From: Telmatactis stephensoni
Taxonomy: Eukaryota; Cnidaria; Anthozoa; Actiniaria; Isophelliidae
Assembly (NCBI GenBank): GCA_029948255.1
Contig: JALIZF010001826.1
Span: 124,001 to 188,000 of the forward strand
Length of the DNA stretch: 64,000 nucleotides
Reading direction: 5' to 3'
Part shown: piece after piece, positions 26,323-38,400 of the stretch
Layout: the number at the start of each line of letters is the position of its first letter
Numbering within the stretch: position 1 is the first letter of the stretch
Made by a program: the position numbers and the translations under genes
The notes under the pieces: generated by a model
Databases searched by the model: none
What the model saw: only the letters and a program-made list of their open reading frames with translations
Told to the model about the DNA's origin: nothing

Positions 26323-27516
26323 ATGGACCAAGACAACTCATCAAAGAAAAGACGCCTTTCAGAAGAACAAGAAGAGAAAGGACCCGCCGTCGCACTGCCG
26401 GTTACAGACAACACTCGCTCGCTCACACTTGATATGTCCAAATACAGTCCTGCTATTCAAAAGCTATCGGACTCTCAGCTCGTGAAAATCTTTGAAATAG
26501 GAGTCGCAGTTAACCAGTCGTTTACTTTGACTGTCAGTGAAAACAGCGAATTCGTCAAGAACGAGCTGGAGAAGCAAATGCAGCCGATATTGAAGACAAT
26601 AGATGACATCCAGACACAAGTAAAAAAAGACGTGATACAGATTCAAAATGAAGTTATCAAAAATGCTTCCGCACAGATGGTCAAGCTCACAAATGAAACC
26701 TCCTCACTGAAAACAGGCGTTCAGGACGAGGTAGTCAAGATGAAAAACGATCTTGTTGGTGAAGTCCAAAGTGTATGTAGAAAAGTGGAGCCCATACGCG
26801 AACTAGAAGATCGCGTAACTATGACCATCACATCCTCTGAAGAAAAATTATCAAAAAAGATAGACGAATACAAAGATGAGCTGAGAAAATTGACCGAGCA
26901 AATGCAAAAGCCTGCCATTAAGGGATCAATTGGTGAGAACATAGTAATAAAATTTCTACAACAGAACTTTCCCAGTTATACTGTTAACGACGACGCCAAG
27001 CAACCAGGCAAAGGAGATATACACATAAAAACTCCAAATGGTCATCACTTCTTGGTTGAGGTGAAAGACTACACCGATAGTGTCCCCAAGCGAGAAAGAG
27101 ACAAGTTTAAAATAGATGTTGCCTCTAATCATGAAGTAAAGGTTGGTCTCATGTTGTCCTTAAACTCCGGGATTTCAACGAAAGCCAAAGAAGGAAAGTT
27201 CCAAGTCGATGTTGACAACGAAAAATTTCTTATCTACGTGCCAAACGCATGGCGGCAAAAAGAATTAATGGTCTGGTGTGTACTGTTGGCTAACGAGTTG
27301 GCTGGAATGAAAGCCGCGTTAAAAGATGGCCAAGCTGAAAAGCTTCAAAAGCTGTGTGAAACCTTTCAACAGAGAGTACGGGAGGTGCAGAAATGTCGCG
27401 AGAAGATGACAACTCTGGAAAAAGCCATGGAAGACCTCAAGTCAAGCATGGAACCTATACTGAAGGTAATCGAAGATGCAAGAAAAGAAATCGATGGCAT
27501 CTTGAAGAAAGCGTAG
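26323..27516 (+). CDS. Intronless coiled-coil protein with candidate PD-(D/E)XK nuclease domain
   Basis: I do not recognise a named family. The 397-aa frame is uninterrupted. Residues 8-11 are KKRR in an acidic context, a possible nuclear signal. Residues about 75-195 are predicted by eye to be coiled coil (heptad-like, Glu/Lys/Gln-rich). Residues 200-310 look like a PD-(D/E)XK fold: GSIGEN (E205), GKGDIHI (D232), then FLVEVKDY giving E246-x-K248, followed by alternating beta/alpha segments (VGLMLSL, FLIYVP). Residues 325-395 are coiled coil again. Coiled coil plus nuclease resembles RmuC or DUF2130-type proteins, but I cannot assign it. An AATAAA lies at 27676. Lack of introns, unlike its many-exon neighbours, suggests a retrocopy or transferred gene (inference). 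Activity is untested. Confidence 0.8.
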   Translation: MDQDNSSKKRRLSEEQEEKGPAVALPVTDNTRSLTLDMSKYSPAIQKLSDSQLVKIFEIGVAVNQSFTLTVSENSEFVKNELEKQMQPILKTIDDIQTQVKKDVIQIQNEVIKNASAQMVKLTNETSSLKTGVQDEVVKMKNDLVGEVQSVCRKVEPIRELEDRVTMTITSSEEKLSKKIDEYKDELRKLTEQMQKPAIKGSIGENIVIKFLQQNFPSYTVNDDAKQPGKGDIHIKTPNGHHFLVEVKDYTDSVPKRERDKFKIDVASNHEVKVGLMLSLNSGISTKAKEGKFQVDVDNEKFLIYVPNAWRQKELMVWCVLLANELAGMKAALKDGQAEKLQKLCETFQQRVREVQKCREKMTTLEKAMEDLKSSMEPILKVIEDARKEIDGILKKA

Positions 27517-27675
27517 ATAACTGTATGCTCAAGTATGTTAAAGCCCGGGTATGTAGATCGAGTTTCAAAAAACAAAGTTTGAATTTTAGTTTCAATAATG
27601 TTTATAGCTGTTTATGCGGCGTTTATGTAAAAAAATCATTGTATTTATACAGTTTAATGCGTGAGCAAAGGTTAA

Positions 27676-27681
27676 AATAAA
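27676..27681 (+). terminator. Polyadenylation signal AATAAA
   Basis: First AATAAA after the stop codon at 27514-27516, 160 bp downstream. A second occurs near 27857. Confidence 0.5.
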
Positions 27682-27943
27682 CGTGTTTCAAATGTGTAAA
27701 GAAACCTGTTCTTTTTACACTGAAGTTTCAACGTTGAGTTGTATCATACTTGTTTGTACTTTTCGTATATACTTAGTTTTCACAAACACGAACGAAACGC
27801 TAGAAGCTGAGATCGCACACTATAGTAATATATGTGTTTTTTCTATGATTGTGTTTAATAAAGGTATGTGGAATGCCAATAATTTGTCTCAGTCACTGTT
27901 TGAAAAGTCCGCGTCCACGTTCTTCTTTGAAATCATCTAAATC

Positions 27944-28145
27944 ACACGAGCGGTTAGAGTGCTGGCCTTTCACCGCTGTGGTCCGGGTTCGAGTCCCAGC
28001 TCGAGCGCCTGGATCATATGTGAATTGAGTTTGTTTGATGTGTTGTTCTCTACCATGCCACGAGGGTTTTTTCTCCGGGTTCTCCGGTTTTTCCTCCCTC
28101 AGCAAAAATCAACATGTGAGTTGAGCGATGTATGAAAAATGCTTA
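27944..28145 (+). repeat. tRNA-derived SINE
   Basis: The head is tRNA-like: an A-box-like GAGCGGTTAGAGTGCTGG, a loop CTTTCAC (TTC anticodon, glutamate-type) and a B box GGTTCGAGTCC. The body carries CTCTACCATGCCACGAGGG, CTCCGGGTTCTCCGG and TTTCCTCCCTCAGCAAAAAT. From memory this body is common in anthozoan genomes. Not a functional tRNA: the stems do not pair fully. Confidence 0.7.
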
Positions 28146-30000
28146 ATGTAGAAGTAGTGAGTGTGATAGAATTATAATACATGGTATTCGGATTTCAACC
28201 TTCTCCATTCAGATATCGAAAGGGGTTAAAATTCGGAAGTATGTTCATATGAATCTAGGCTGTCACGAAAACGATCGAAAACCACGTTTTATGTCGGATC
28301 CGTTAACAATGTAAATCAGAAAACCTTTTTATCTATCAAACGTTTAATAGCGCTGCTTGCTAAAAAAAAAAGCATCATTTAGAATACATATAGCCATATT
28401 TCCACCTTAAGTCTCCATCCAGTCCATCAAGAGAAGAAGGTTAAAATCCAGACTATGCTCATATCTAGGCTGTCAAGGAAACGATAGGTGTCAGTAGACA
28501 ATTCACAGGGAAAAAGCATACGGACTTTAAAGACGTTTATCAGAAAACGTTTTATCTACGATTATAAGTGTTTCATTTTAGAACATGTGTAAGAATTTTT
28601 GTTCGGGCGACGTTTCAACTCTGGCCCTGCCCACAACAGACGTATGCTTAATTGAGTAAAAGAACGAAAAAATATCGTCGAAATTTATCCGTATTTTCGT
28701 TACTGAAGCTCCGCGCCATCTGGAATGTGTGCATTAGCTCTGGAAAAGGTAGCTACTAAAGTTTGGAATACCAAAATCCAACTCATAACAATTCAAGTAG
28801 TCCAAGGTTATTGCAATGTTGCGCGCAACCCCTGCAACAGACGCGCGCAATGCCCCAGAAAAAGCTCGGTTGTACTTCTGTAGTTATTGCGCAAAACGTT
28901 GAGCGATCTGTTGCAAGTTTAGTATGGCTTCAGAAAAAGAACTCATTTCTACTTCTCTAACTGTTGCGCGCACCTGTTGCAGGGTCGGACACACGCACGA
29001 TACATGTTGTGTACAATGTTACAAGCTACAGGGAAAATAACATCTTGTGTTCTGTGTTTCTACAAATTAAGCAACAAGCCCCATTAACAATAGCCCCAGC
29101 GCAGGTCGCATGAGACTATGTATAGGATAATTCGTCAGGCACAGCAGTGAACTGACTTGAAAGATTTCATCATGTAATGAAAGCACTATAAAAGATTTAA
29201 AAGGTTTACTTTTTTGTGTTATTAAGTTTCTAGGCAAAAATGGTATTTCCCAATATTTTGAATACGACAATGTATAAACTTGCGCGATTTTGGCATTCTG
29301 CATCACGAGATTCTCTATATGGAGTTTTCGGGGATACATTTTGACGAGATCTGAGTTATAATTTAATTTCTCGTCTACTTACACAATTAAACTCAAATCG
29401 ACCATGTAACTAACAAATTTGGTGTTAATATTGTTGTTTACATGTACAAACGTGTACATGTAAACAACCCACAAGCTTTGTTTTAAAACGATGAGCTAAG
29501 TATCAATCCCAATTTTAAATCACCTTAACTTATAAAATAACTTATACCTTTGCTGATGTCTTAATCTGATTAGCTCTAGGGATATTCCTGAAATAGGAAA
29601 CGTGGATTCCATGCAACTAAACATCTTCAGTGAGGCCGATCATTTCACTTTGGAACGGAAATAAAAATCCATAAGTAATAGCGTACGTAACGGCTTGAAG
29701 CTTGCTGTATACTTAAAATAATCATGGAAATTTATTGATCCCTCTTCAATCTACTAGATTTTGATTGGTTCTTCTATCTCCCTGGGGAATTGGGACAAAT
29801 CGATGGAGTAAAACAGTGCAGACAAGCTCGATGTTCCTGAAAACTTATTCTTTTATTTTCTCTTTCTACTTATTTACAAAACAGCAATTTTTTGATAGCT
29901 GGACTCTGATTGGTTCATTTCTTTCCCTGCGGAGTATTAGCATTACAATGAAACTTCGCCGAATAGACTTCCCCGATTAGTCATTAAATTTATTAAGTGT
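28146..30000. other. Intergenic DNA
   Basis: No gene seen. Two diverged copies of a block containing TCTAGGCTGTCA...GAAAACGAT lie near 28195-28330 and 28425-28560. Clusters of GTTGCGCGC occur at 28815-28985, and a hairpin at 29433-29468. Confidence 0.45.
29433..29468. repeat. Short perfect hairpin
   Basis: TTGTTTACATGTAC, loop, GTACATGTAAACAA. Arms of at least 14 bp. Confidence 0.8.
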
Positions 30001-30002
30001 CT

Positions 30003-30300
30003 AGGTAGCGCAGCGGTCTAAGGTGATATCTAAAGGTATGGATTAGGGTCCGGATATCGTCTCCCTCCCTGGCCTTCGGGCTAAGATAACTGTAATATGT
30101 AGCACCGGGATAGCGTGGATGGGGCCGAAATCTTCATCCGTAACGTAAGTCGATTCGATGTCTCAGCTTCTCAGAATGTCTCGGGAGAATCGTCCCAAAA
30201 TTTCATTTTCTTTTTTTCTTTTTACAATTATTCATTCAGTCTATTATTTTATTTCCGGGGGTTACAGGTTCGATCCTCGTCGACGCCGGGTTCTTTTCTG
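30003..30300 (+). other. Separated A-box and B-box-like sequences
   Basis: AGGTAGCGCAGCGGTCTAAGG near 30005 resembles a tRNA A box, and GGTTCGATCCTCG near 30267 resembles a B box. They are about 250 bp apart, too far for a simple tRNA. Either an interrupted tRNA-like sequence or chance. Confidence 0.3.
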
Positions 30301-30427
30301 ACTTCTTTTTTCTTCATTTTTCCGTTTCTTTCCCAAGCTTTAAGTTAAAATTACATCTTTTTGAACTTTTTTTTAAATGTTTGGTGTTTTTAATATTTTT
30401 TTCTGATAAATTTCATTTTTTATTTTT

Positions 30428-30890
30428 AAAGTCCCTATGACGCATATTTTTTTATTTTCAAACTCATTTCTTTTCTGGGAATATAGTTGAGGTCTTTTTG
30501 TCTTGCTTTTGAACACTCCATATTTTTCGAGATATAAAGGTTTCAAATTTCAAAATGCAAATTTGATGACGTCAGGGGAGTCATCATTTATTATACAAAA
30601 CCAAGATGACTTGAAATACTCTTATTTTTTCATTTGGAATTTATTTTCCGTTGGTAAAGCCTGTGTTTGAGTAAAAAATCTGGTTGTGGAATTTAAGACC
30701 TCTTTTAGTAAAATCCATGAGAAGCTAGTGATGATGACTCCCCTGACGTCATCACATTTGCATTTTGAAATTTGAAACTTTTATATCTCCGAAAATATAG
30801 AGTATTCCAAAATGGGATAAAAAGATCTTAACTATATTCCCAGAAAAGAAATGAGTTTGAAAATAAAAAAATATGCGTCATAGGGACTTT
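30428..30890. repeat. Inverted-repeat element (AAAGTCCCTATGACGC ends)
   Basis: Begins AAAGTCCCTATGACGCATA and ends TATGCGTCATAGGGACTTT. The arms continue for well over 100 bp with mismatches (TCATTTCTTTTCTGGGAATA; TGACGTCAGGGGAGTCATCA on both sides). Non-coding, MITE-like. Confidence 0.85.
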
Positions 30891-31677
30891 AATTATAATT
30901 ATTCATATATCTCACTGTATTGTTTCTGTGGGGTGCATTTCCTAGACATTACAAATTTATTTCTTTTTTTCCTTTTTACCTTTTTTTTTCAAATGTCTGG
31001 ACGTTTTTTCCTATTTTTTATTTTTTCGAATATCAGGACTTATGTTCTCGCAAGTGATAATATTTTTACTTTTAAATACCTATTTGAATAATAAAATTGG
31101 AAACCATTTCTTACAAAATTCCTGACGACTTACATTAGAATTTACATTACATTAGCAGTGTAAAGAGCATGGTGGTGTGTGGTGTGGTGATTTCCAGCCA
31201 CAAATACAACCACAGCCTTCCCGGCCCAAAAACGATTGATTGTCAAGTCGTGGTTTGTACTGACTCGACATGAGTTGTAGAAACAGAAAACATCAGAATA
31301 TACCATTTATTTAATAATCTTAGCACGTTAGCTTACAGCTTTTCCTAGTACAATTGACTGTGATCTTCTCCTTTTTCTTCTCCTTTGATCTTCTTTCTTT
31401 GATCTTCTCCTTGCGGCGTACTCTGTCGATGTACCAGTAATCTTCTTGTTTCTTCTTCTTTTTCTTCTTCTTTATCTTGCGCTTTGGACTTCTTCTGTGT
31501 GGTCAGTACTCTTTGTCGTGAGGTACTAACTCTTGAGACATATTTTACATTGATGAAAAACGTTTATATTTGAGAAAAGCTTTCACCGTCGTCCAATAGA
31601 GGGGTGCGTCCGCACCCAACGCACCTCCCCTGGATTCGCCACTGCAGTCGCTCAACTCTTTCAAACAAAATTTCATG

Positions 31678-31931
31678 ATGTTGCGCGTATTACGTGTATA
31701 CCACTCCAAAGTCAACTTGTCTCGCAGCAAACTGCGAAATGGCTTCCTTTGGTGTTCGTTATTGATCCCATCAGAAGCCAGGATTCACTCAACTTGCAGC
31801 AAACTATTTTGTTGCGAGATAAGTTTGTTTTCGGGTGGAAAAGCGCGCAGTATCTCTCTTCAACTTGTTTCGCAGCAATGTTGCGGAGACAAGTTGAGTG
31901 ATTTTGTTTCTCATATTACCGTAGCTTTAAG
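31678..31931. repeat. Palindromic CTTGTCTCGCAGCAA element, copy 1
   Basis: CAACTTGTCTCGCAGCAA occurs near 31711 and GTTGCGGAGACAAGTTGAG near 31879 in inverted orientation, with a right end CATATTACCGTAGCTTTAA. Related to 33313-33570 and 53703-53892. Confidence 0.6.
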
Positions 31932-32440
31932 AATAATAAGAAACAGCAAGGGAAAAGAGGTTTATTGACACCGATTAAAAGAAGAGCATGAGTTAAAAGA
32001 TTGAATTTGTCTTGAATTTTGAGTCAAGGGATGGGTTACGTTAGCGGGAAATTCCAGCTAAACGATGAGGTTCCAAGAGACCTCTATTCCCATAATGCTC
32101 CACGCAATTGCAATACCTATATCCGCGCATGCGCAATGTGTTTGTAACATACCGCGAAGGTAGTTCCCAGAGATCAGTTATCTTAATTTTTACAATTTTC
32201 CACTTAAATTTGTTTTTGAAATAACTTTAAAAAGGCTTAAAACATAGCTGCTGTATATATGAATGCTTGAAAAGCATCTGGTATCATTTTTAAAGTCAAA
32301 TGTGTGAAAACACGACAATAGGACGACGGCTTTTGCAGCACTAGACAAGATTACCTCGTTTGATGTTCACCTTCTTCAGGAAGCCAAAATGGCCTAGCTT
32401 TCGACATTGACGGCTAATTAATATATTAAAATCTTCTATC
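31932..32440 (+). other. Upstream region of intersectin
   Basis: Presumed promoter and 5' UTR. It includes an NRF-1-like site (separate entry). No TATA box is obvious near a defined start. Confidence 0.4.
32124..32135. promoter_or_regulatory. NRF-1-like site CGCGCATGCGCA
   Basis: An exact match to the palindromic NRF-1 consensus (C/T)GCGCATGCGC(A/G), about 306 bp upstream of the intersectin ATG. Use is inference. Confidence 0.5.
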
Positions 32441-35400
32441 ATGATGGCTGGGCTTGGATCCACACAAGGTAAGCATTTGATTACAGTTCAATTATTCCCC
32501 ACAAAACCAAAGGACTCGCTGTTCGACTTGACATTAACTTATTGTCTGCATTAATATATCAAGAATTTGATGATTATCCATTCATTTGTAAGCAGTGAAG
32601 GGTCCTTTTAATGTTCTGTTTATTCTACAGGCCCTTGGGTTATCTCCCCAGATGAACGAACCAAACATGAAGCAACATTTCAGAGCTTGAATCCACTCAG
32701 TGGCTACCTGTCTGGTACGAACCGTTCTCATTGTTGTAACAGTCTGTCAAATCGTGTGTGTAGCACAATGTGTCTCCGTTTTTGTTTTGTACAGACTGAA
32801 GGTTTCTAAACTAGGGATGTTTAACATAGTGTATACACACAGATAAATGATGTGTGATTGTGTTATTTTAGCGGCTTGTATGTTAGTATGTAAACGTATT
32901 GCCCTCACATTACCATTCGTGCCTTGACTCGACCCTCTTGTTTGTCGTTGATTCATGTATTCATTTGTCCCTACAATTATTTGTGCGTGTTTTGATTGAC
33001 CTCAGACCAACCACAAGCCGTCAAATGTGTGTCTTTTTAGTGAAGAGATTTAGGTCGGGGAAAGTGGGAATTATTATTTAGAAATTGAAATCATATATTG
33101 TACTAATATGAGTCTTAAATCATGCTAAAATTGATATTAAAATTGTTTATATTCTTCTTTAAATTCCTGAAAAGTAAATCACATAAGTGAAAGGGAACCA
33201 ACCTTTACAAAAACATGAAGTAAAAACATAGTATTAAATAAACTGACACTAAAATATGAAACATGATATGGGATATTGACATTGTGACGTGTAGAAAAAC
33301 TTAGCAATGTTTAAAGGTCCGGTAATACGAGCAACAAAATCACTCAACTTGTCTCGCAACATTGCTGCAAAGCGAGTTGAAGAGCGATGCTGCCCGTTTT
33401 ACCACCTGAGAACAAACTTGTCTCGCAACAAAATTATTTGTTGCAGGTTGAAAAATTTTCTTGCAGAAAGTAGAAGGTCGTTCTACTTTCTGCAACAAAA
33501 TTTCTCAACCTGCAACAAATAATTTTGTTGTGAGACAAGTTTGTTCTCGGGTGGGTATTACCGTACCTTAAAAGTTTAAGCCCCATTCACAAAACACCAA
33601 AAAACATGGCAAGGCAAGGATGATTTTCAGCAAGGATGAATTTAATTTTTGATTGCAAAATGATAACATTTTATATTTAAAATACACTGTATGATTTGTC
33701 ATTGCCTATAAAGATAATACTGGCCAGAACAGTGCCATTTAAATGTAGAATTCTATCACTTTCTGTACAAAAAGAAAATTAATCCCTGCCGAATATCGTC
33801 CTTGCCTTGCCGTTTTTTTGGTATCGTGTAAATTGGACTTTAGTGTCAGACTTATGTTGTATGAACTCATGAACATAATAAATTAATGTAGTATTGAGTC
33901 AAGAAACTGCTTCTGAGTTCTATTCGTAAACTATCACCTGTTTAACAAATTGAAGATGGTTTTGAGTTGTCTGTCCTCTTATTGACACACTCTAATCAAC
34001 CAATCAGATTGTGAGATTAGTATCAAGTGTTGTAAAATTGTATTTTGCTATTCATTGGGAGATTTGTTTTTAACATAAACTTTTGATCATTACAGGTGTG
34101 TAGTGTGTACATAATTTTTTTTAAGAAGAGGAGTTTATTTTTCAATTTAGTGTCATGTCTGTCCTCCTAGGCTAGGAAATGTTACAACTTAAAAGCCAGA
34201 AATGATCATTTAAGTCACTTTTACATTACTCATTGGCTTGTAAATCTGATCAGTAAAGTCTCAAACACCCACTACCTTTTGTGGGTATATTACACTGTCC
34301 TGTGAAGAACACTTATGCCATTCTGGCACTTGATTGTCAAGTGTGGTGTATTTCAGATTTGGGACTGCTTTCTTTTCTTTCAAGACTTCTTTCCTTAAAA
34401 TCTCCAGAGATACTGTATAGACAAGTGGCAACTCAATTTTTGATCAAGACACTATTATACTGCCCTAATAGTCCTTATGAAACATCATTGTCCACAAAGT
34501 TTATACACCTATTTCAGAAAAGGTTGTCAGAGCTAAAGGCGATAGGAGATAGGTCATTCCAGTTGGGTTGGGTTTTTTATTTGTTTTTATTAAGAAAGTC
34601 AACAATCAGACATTCATATCCAATGTTCGGAGCAAAATGAATGGAATAACGAAGCTATTTTTAAAACTTCTTGATTACTTTGGATTTTGAATGACCTATC
34701 TCTTTATATCGCCTATCGCCTTTAGCTCTGACAACCGTTTTTGAAATAGGTGTAATTCAGTGACTGCCTAATGGATATTTTAGTCATTAAGGTATCAATG
34801 TTTTGCCTCTGGCACTTTACTTCTAAACAGCTAATAAATAACGGATGTAATGTTTTAACAGGAGCACAAGCCAAGCAGTTCTTCTTAAAATCAAAACTAC
34901 CACCAATGGTTCTTGGGGAGATTTGGTAAGTACATGTACACTAGACGTAACATTTTATACTGTAATATGAACACAATTGCAGTTTAAGAATTCATGAAAG
35001 AAAGAAAATTCACACTATTAGTTTTTAAAGTTAGCAATTAATGAGAAGTCAACAGTGTTTTCTGCCAATAAATAAAAATTGTGCTTGCACTTAGGCTGAA
35101 AAACTAATTTGTACATGTAGTTGGCAATAGATAAATACATGTATACACATTCTTATTCTTTAATGGTTAATACAAACACAGATCTCTGTTTGTCTAGTTC
35201 AGTCTTGAAGTGAGAGAATAGAGATACATGCGTTGTCAAGTGAGATACTCGCAGATTTGTGTTGACCACTGTATACATTATTTTATGATTTCCAGGTGTC
35301 TTGCTGATCTTGATCGTGATGGTAAAATGACTATGCAGGAATTCACAGTTGCAATGCATCTTATTCAAAACAAATTAAAAGGAATTGATTTGCCTTCTTC

Positions 35401-38400
35401 TCTCCCAAACACTCTTAAAATGACTTCTATGCCAAGTAGCAACCTTTCCTCACCAAAGTCTGGTAGCTATAGCCCTAGAGGTGTTTCTAATGGTTTTACA
35501 AACTTGTCTGGAGCAGCAACTTTACCAAAATCAACTGGGATATCATGGTCAGGTATCAATCAACCCAAGTCATCGTATGGAGGTCTCTCCACCAGTATGA
35601 ACACATTAGGATCATTGTCTTCCTCCTTTAATGTTGGTGGTGGTTTTAGCACTAATACAACCAATATGGGTTTTTATAATGGTCCTGGTATAATGACTAG
35701 TAGTGTACAGTTACCACTGAATACACTGCCTGGTAATACACAGGCTTCTAGTTTAAATGTTATTACTCCTGCTGCAAAATTGAAATATAATCAGATGTTT
35801 AAAGCCTTGGATTTCAAGAAAACTGGATATTTAACAGGTAGTGTATACTATATGATGTACAACATTCTCTCAATAAGCCACTTCATGCTTTCGTCCACCG
35901 TTTTGAATTGGGGCAAATGTGCCAAAATCTATACAAATCTGGATCACTTTGGCTTACCATAACTTGGCTCATTTTTATCGTATTTTTAAAAATCTAATTT
36001 TTTTGAAACAATATTGGCTTTGTTATTTATGACTGTTTACATGATAAATATTGGAAGACTACAGGACGAGAAAAAGAGGATATTTGTCTTCAAAATAAAA
36101 CGTTTGGCATGTAAATATTAAGATCATTCGCAAAAAAAAAAGATTGACTTGACTTGAAAAACGTAGTTAAAATATTTGTATTGGTCTTATTTTCATTCCG
36201 ACATGTGGCATGCATGTCAGCAAATCATTGAAGTTTAAATTTTGAAAATCCAACAAATTTGAGCTGAGTTATGGTAAGCCAAAGTGATCCAGATTTCTAC
36301 AAATTTTGGTGCATTTGCCCCAATTCAAAATGGCGGATGAAAGAGTGAAGTGGCTTATTAGACATAGGGGGCATATAATTATTTAAAACTTGGCCTTAGA
36401 CCCCAGCATTTATTCATGTCCTGGTTTTTATTTACAAGTTTTACAGTAAGATAATTATTAACCATGACCTAATTTCAGTAGAAACAATAACTAAACTTTA
36501 ATTGAGAAAATAAATGTGTTAATTATCATACCTGTATGACCCATATTTGGTCCTGCACATATTCTTAAGAAAACCTTTGGAAAAAATGATGTGAGCAGGG
36601 CTGGATGGCTTTTTAAAAGTCCAGAAAAGCCCTTATCTGGACCCGGACTGGCATGTTCGCCAAAAATACAAATAAAATGATGAAAAAAACAAAAAACAAA
36701 AAACAAAAACAGTAATACACTGTATGATAAAATGCTACATGTACACAACAGGTTCATGCGTGTATATACATTGTATAACTGTTAATGTATTGTCTCCATC
36801 TGAAATTTAATGGCATTTCCTGCATTTGATGAATTTGATCTGTGATATTATGTAAATGCACTCTGGGATTATTTATGCATGTACATCAAAATGAAGGTCT
36901 GTCCATTAAAATGGGCTAAGTGACTATTTGATGATGATGATGAGTCTAACTGGCTATTTGAGGATAAGGCATAATATTTTGGTATAGAACTTCTAATGAT
37001 ACTTTTTACAAGCATTTTAGGAAACATATCAAAAATGCCAATTAAGCTGTTTTCATAGAAATTCCTTCAGTTGGAACTACAATGTACACACATGTGTGTT
37101 AAACTTGCACCATAGTTAAATAAATTGCAATATACACAAGTCATATAAAATTGTGTAAATTTTTCCATTAGGTGAACAAGCTAGAGGAGTGTTAATACAA
37201 TCAGGTCTTACACAGCAGTCTTTAGCAAAAATATGGTAAGCAATCATGCCCCAGCTGTTCTAAAGACAATAAGTATTAATCCAGGATTAAATCTAAAGAA
37301 AACCTTTCACTTTAACCCAGGATTATCATCAATATACTACAGGGTATCTGATATAACGTGATTATGCGATTTCGCACAATTGACCTAAAATCGCATAGAA
37401 TCGCACAATCACCGAAAATCGCATAAACTGCCAAAAAGTTCATATTTTTTACTAAAATCAAATGAAATGTCACTAATACTTAAGACATATGTAGATACAA
37501 ACCATTTTAATGTAAATATACTCGCGAAAAATATTGAAAAGTCTACGAAAACAGGCTAGAGTCGCACGATTTTTCATCCATCTTCAAGGCGTCACTTGCA
37601 TTGGAGAGCAAAGAGACTGGCACTAGTTTTGCTCTAACGCCATTTGCTATTGGTTCAAATGGAACAATTCCTTTCTGTCAATGATCCAATCAGCATTGCC
37701 GACATATATATTTTTAGTAAACGTGCTTTTCTCTATATGTCCTACGTAAAGTACAGTGAAAAAATTTTCAATCATCTTTGCCGCATAATTTGGTCTGAAA
37801 TTTTGCATAATTTTAAATTTTTTGCCGCATTATGTCAGATACCCTGATACTAGGCCAAATAACAAACTTCCCTCTTGAAAATGTGCCGTTCAGCGGGCGA
37901 AAATTGAATTTGACGGGCCGCAAATACATTTGCAGCCCTGTTGCTGATTGGCTGAGAAGGCATCGCGCGACAGCTCTCAACCAATCAGAATTTACAAGAA
38001 AACCATTTCAAAACTCGAGTTTTGTGTCAATCGTTATTTTTTATATTTATTTGAAGACAAATTTTATCGTACTGATCAAACGCCATTTTACCACTAATAT
38101 GGAAGAATTTCCCAGAATTTCCAAGTTTCAATTACAAAGTTTGTTATTTGGCCTAGTATATTGATGATAATGATAATGACATGACTTTTGTCGGGCATAT
38201 TGTTTATTTGTGGCCCTTGTAGCATCATTTGTACCCTCATTGCGCTTGGGCGCAAATGAAGCTACTCAGGCCACAAATAAACAATATGCCCTCCAAAAGT
38301 CATGTTATTGTCCTATTAGCGATAATCACGGTTTGGACAACCGGGCCTGCCCATAACAATATTATATTAAAAGTTGCAGAATGTACATGTGATCTACATA

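Noticed and set aside
27944..28020. Functional tRNA-Glu gene
   Set aside because: A and B boxes are present, but acceptor and anticodon stems do not pair and a SINE body follows.
34281..34640. 119-aa open frame before intersectin exon 3
   Set aside because: Runs into the inverted-repeat element at 34505; no splice signals or homology.
37832..38164. 110-aa open frame
   Set aside because: Lies across two MITE-like elements in an intersectin intron.
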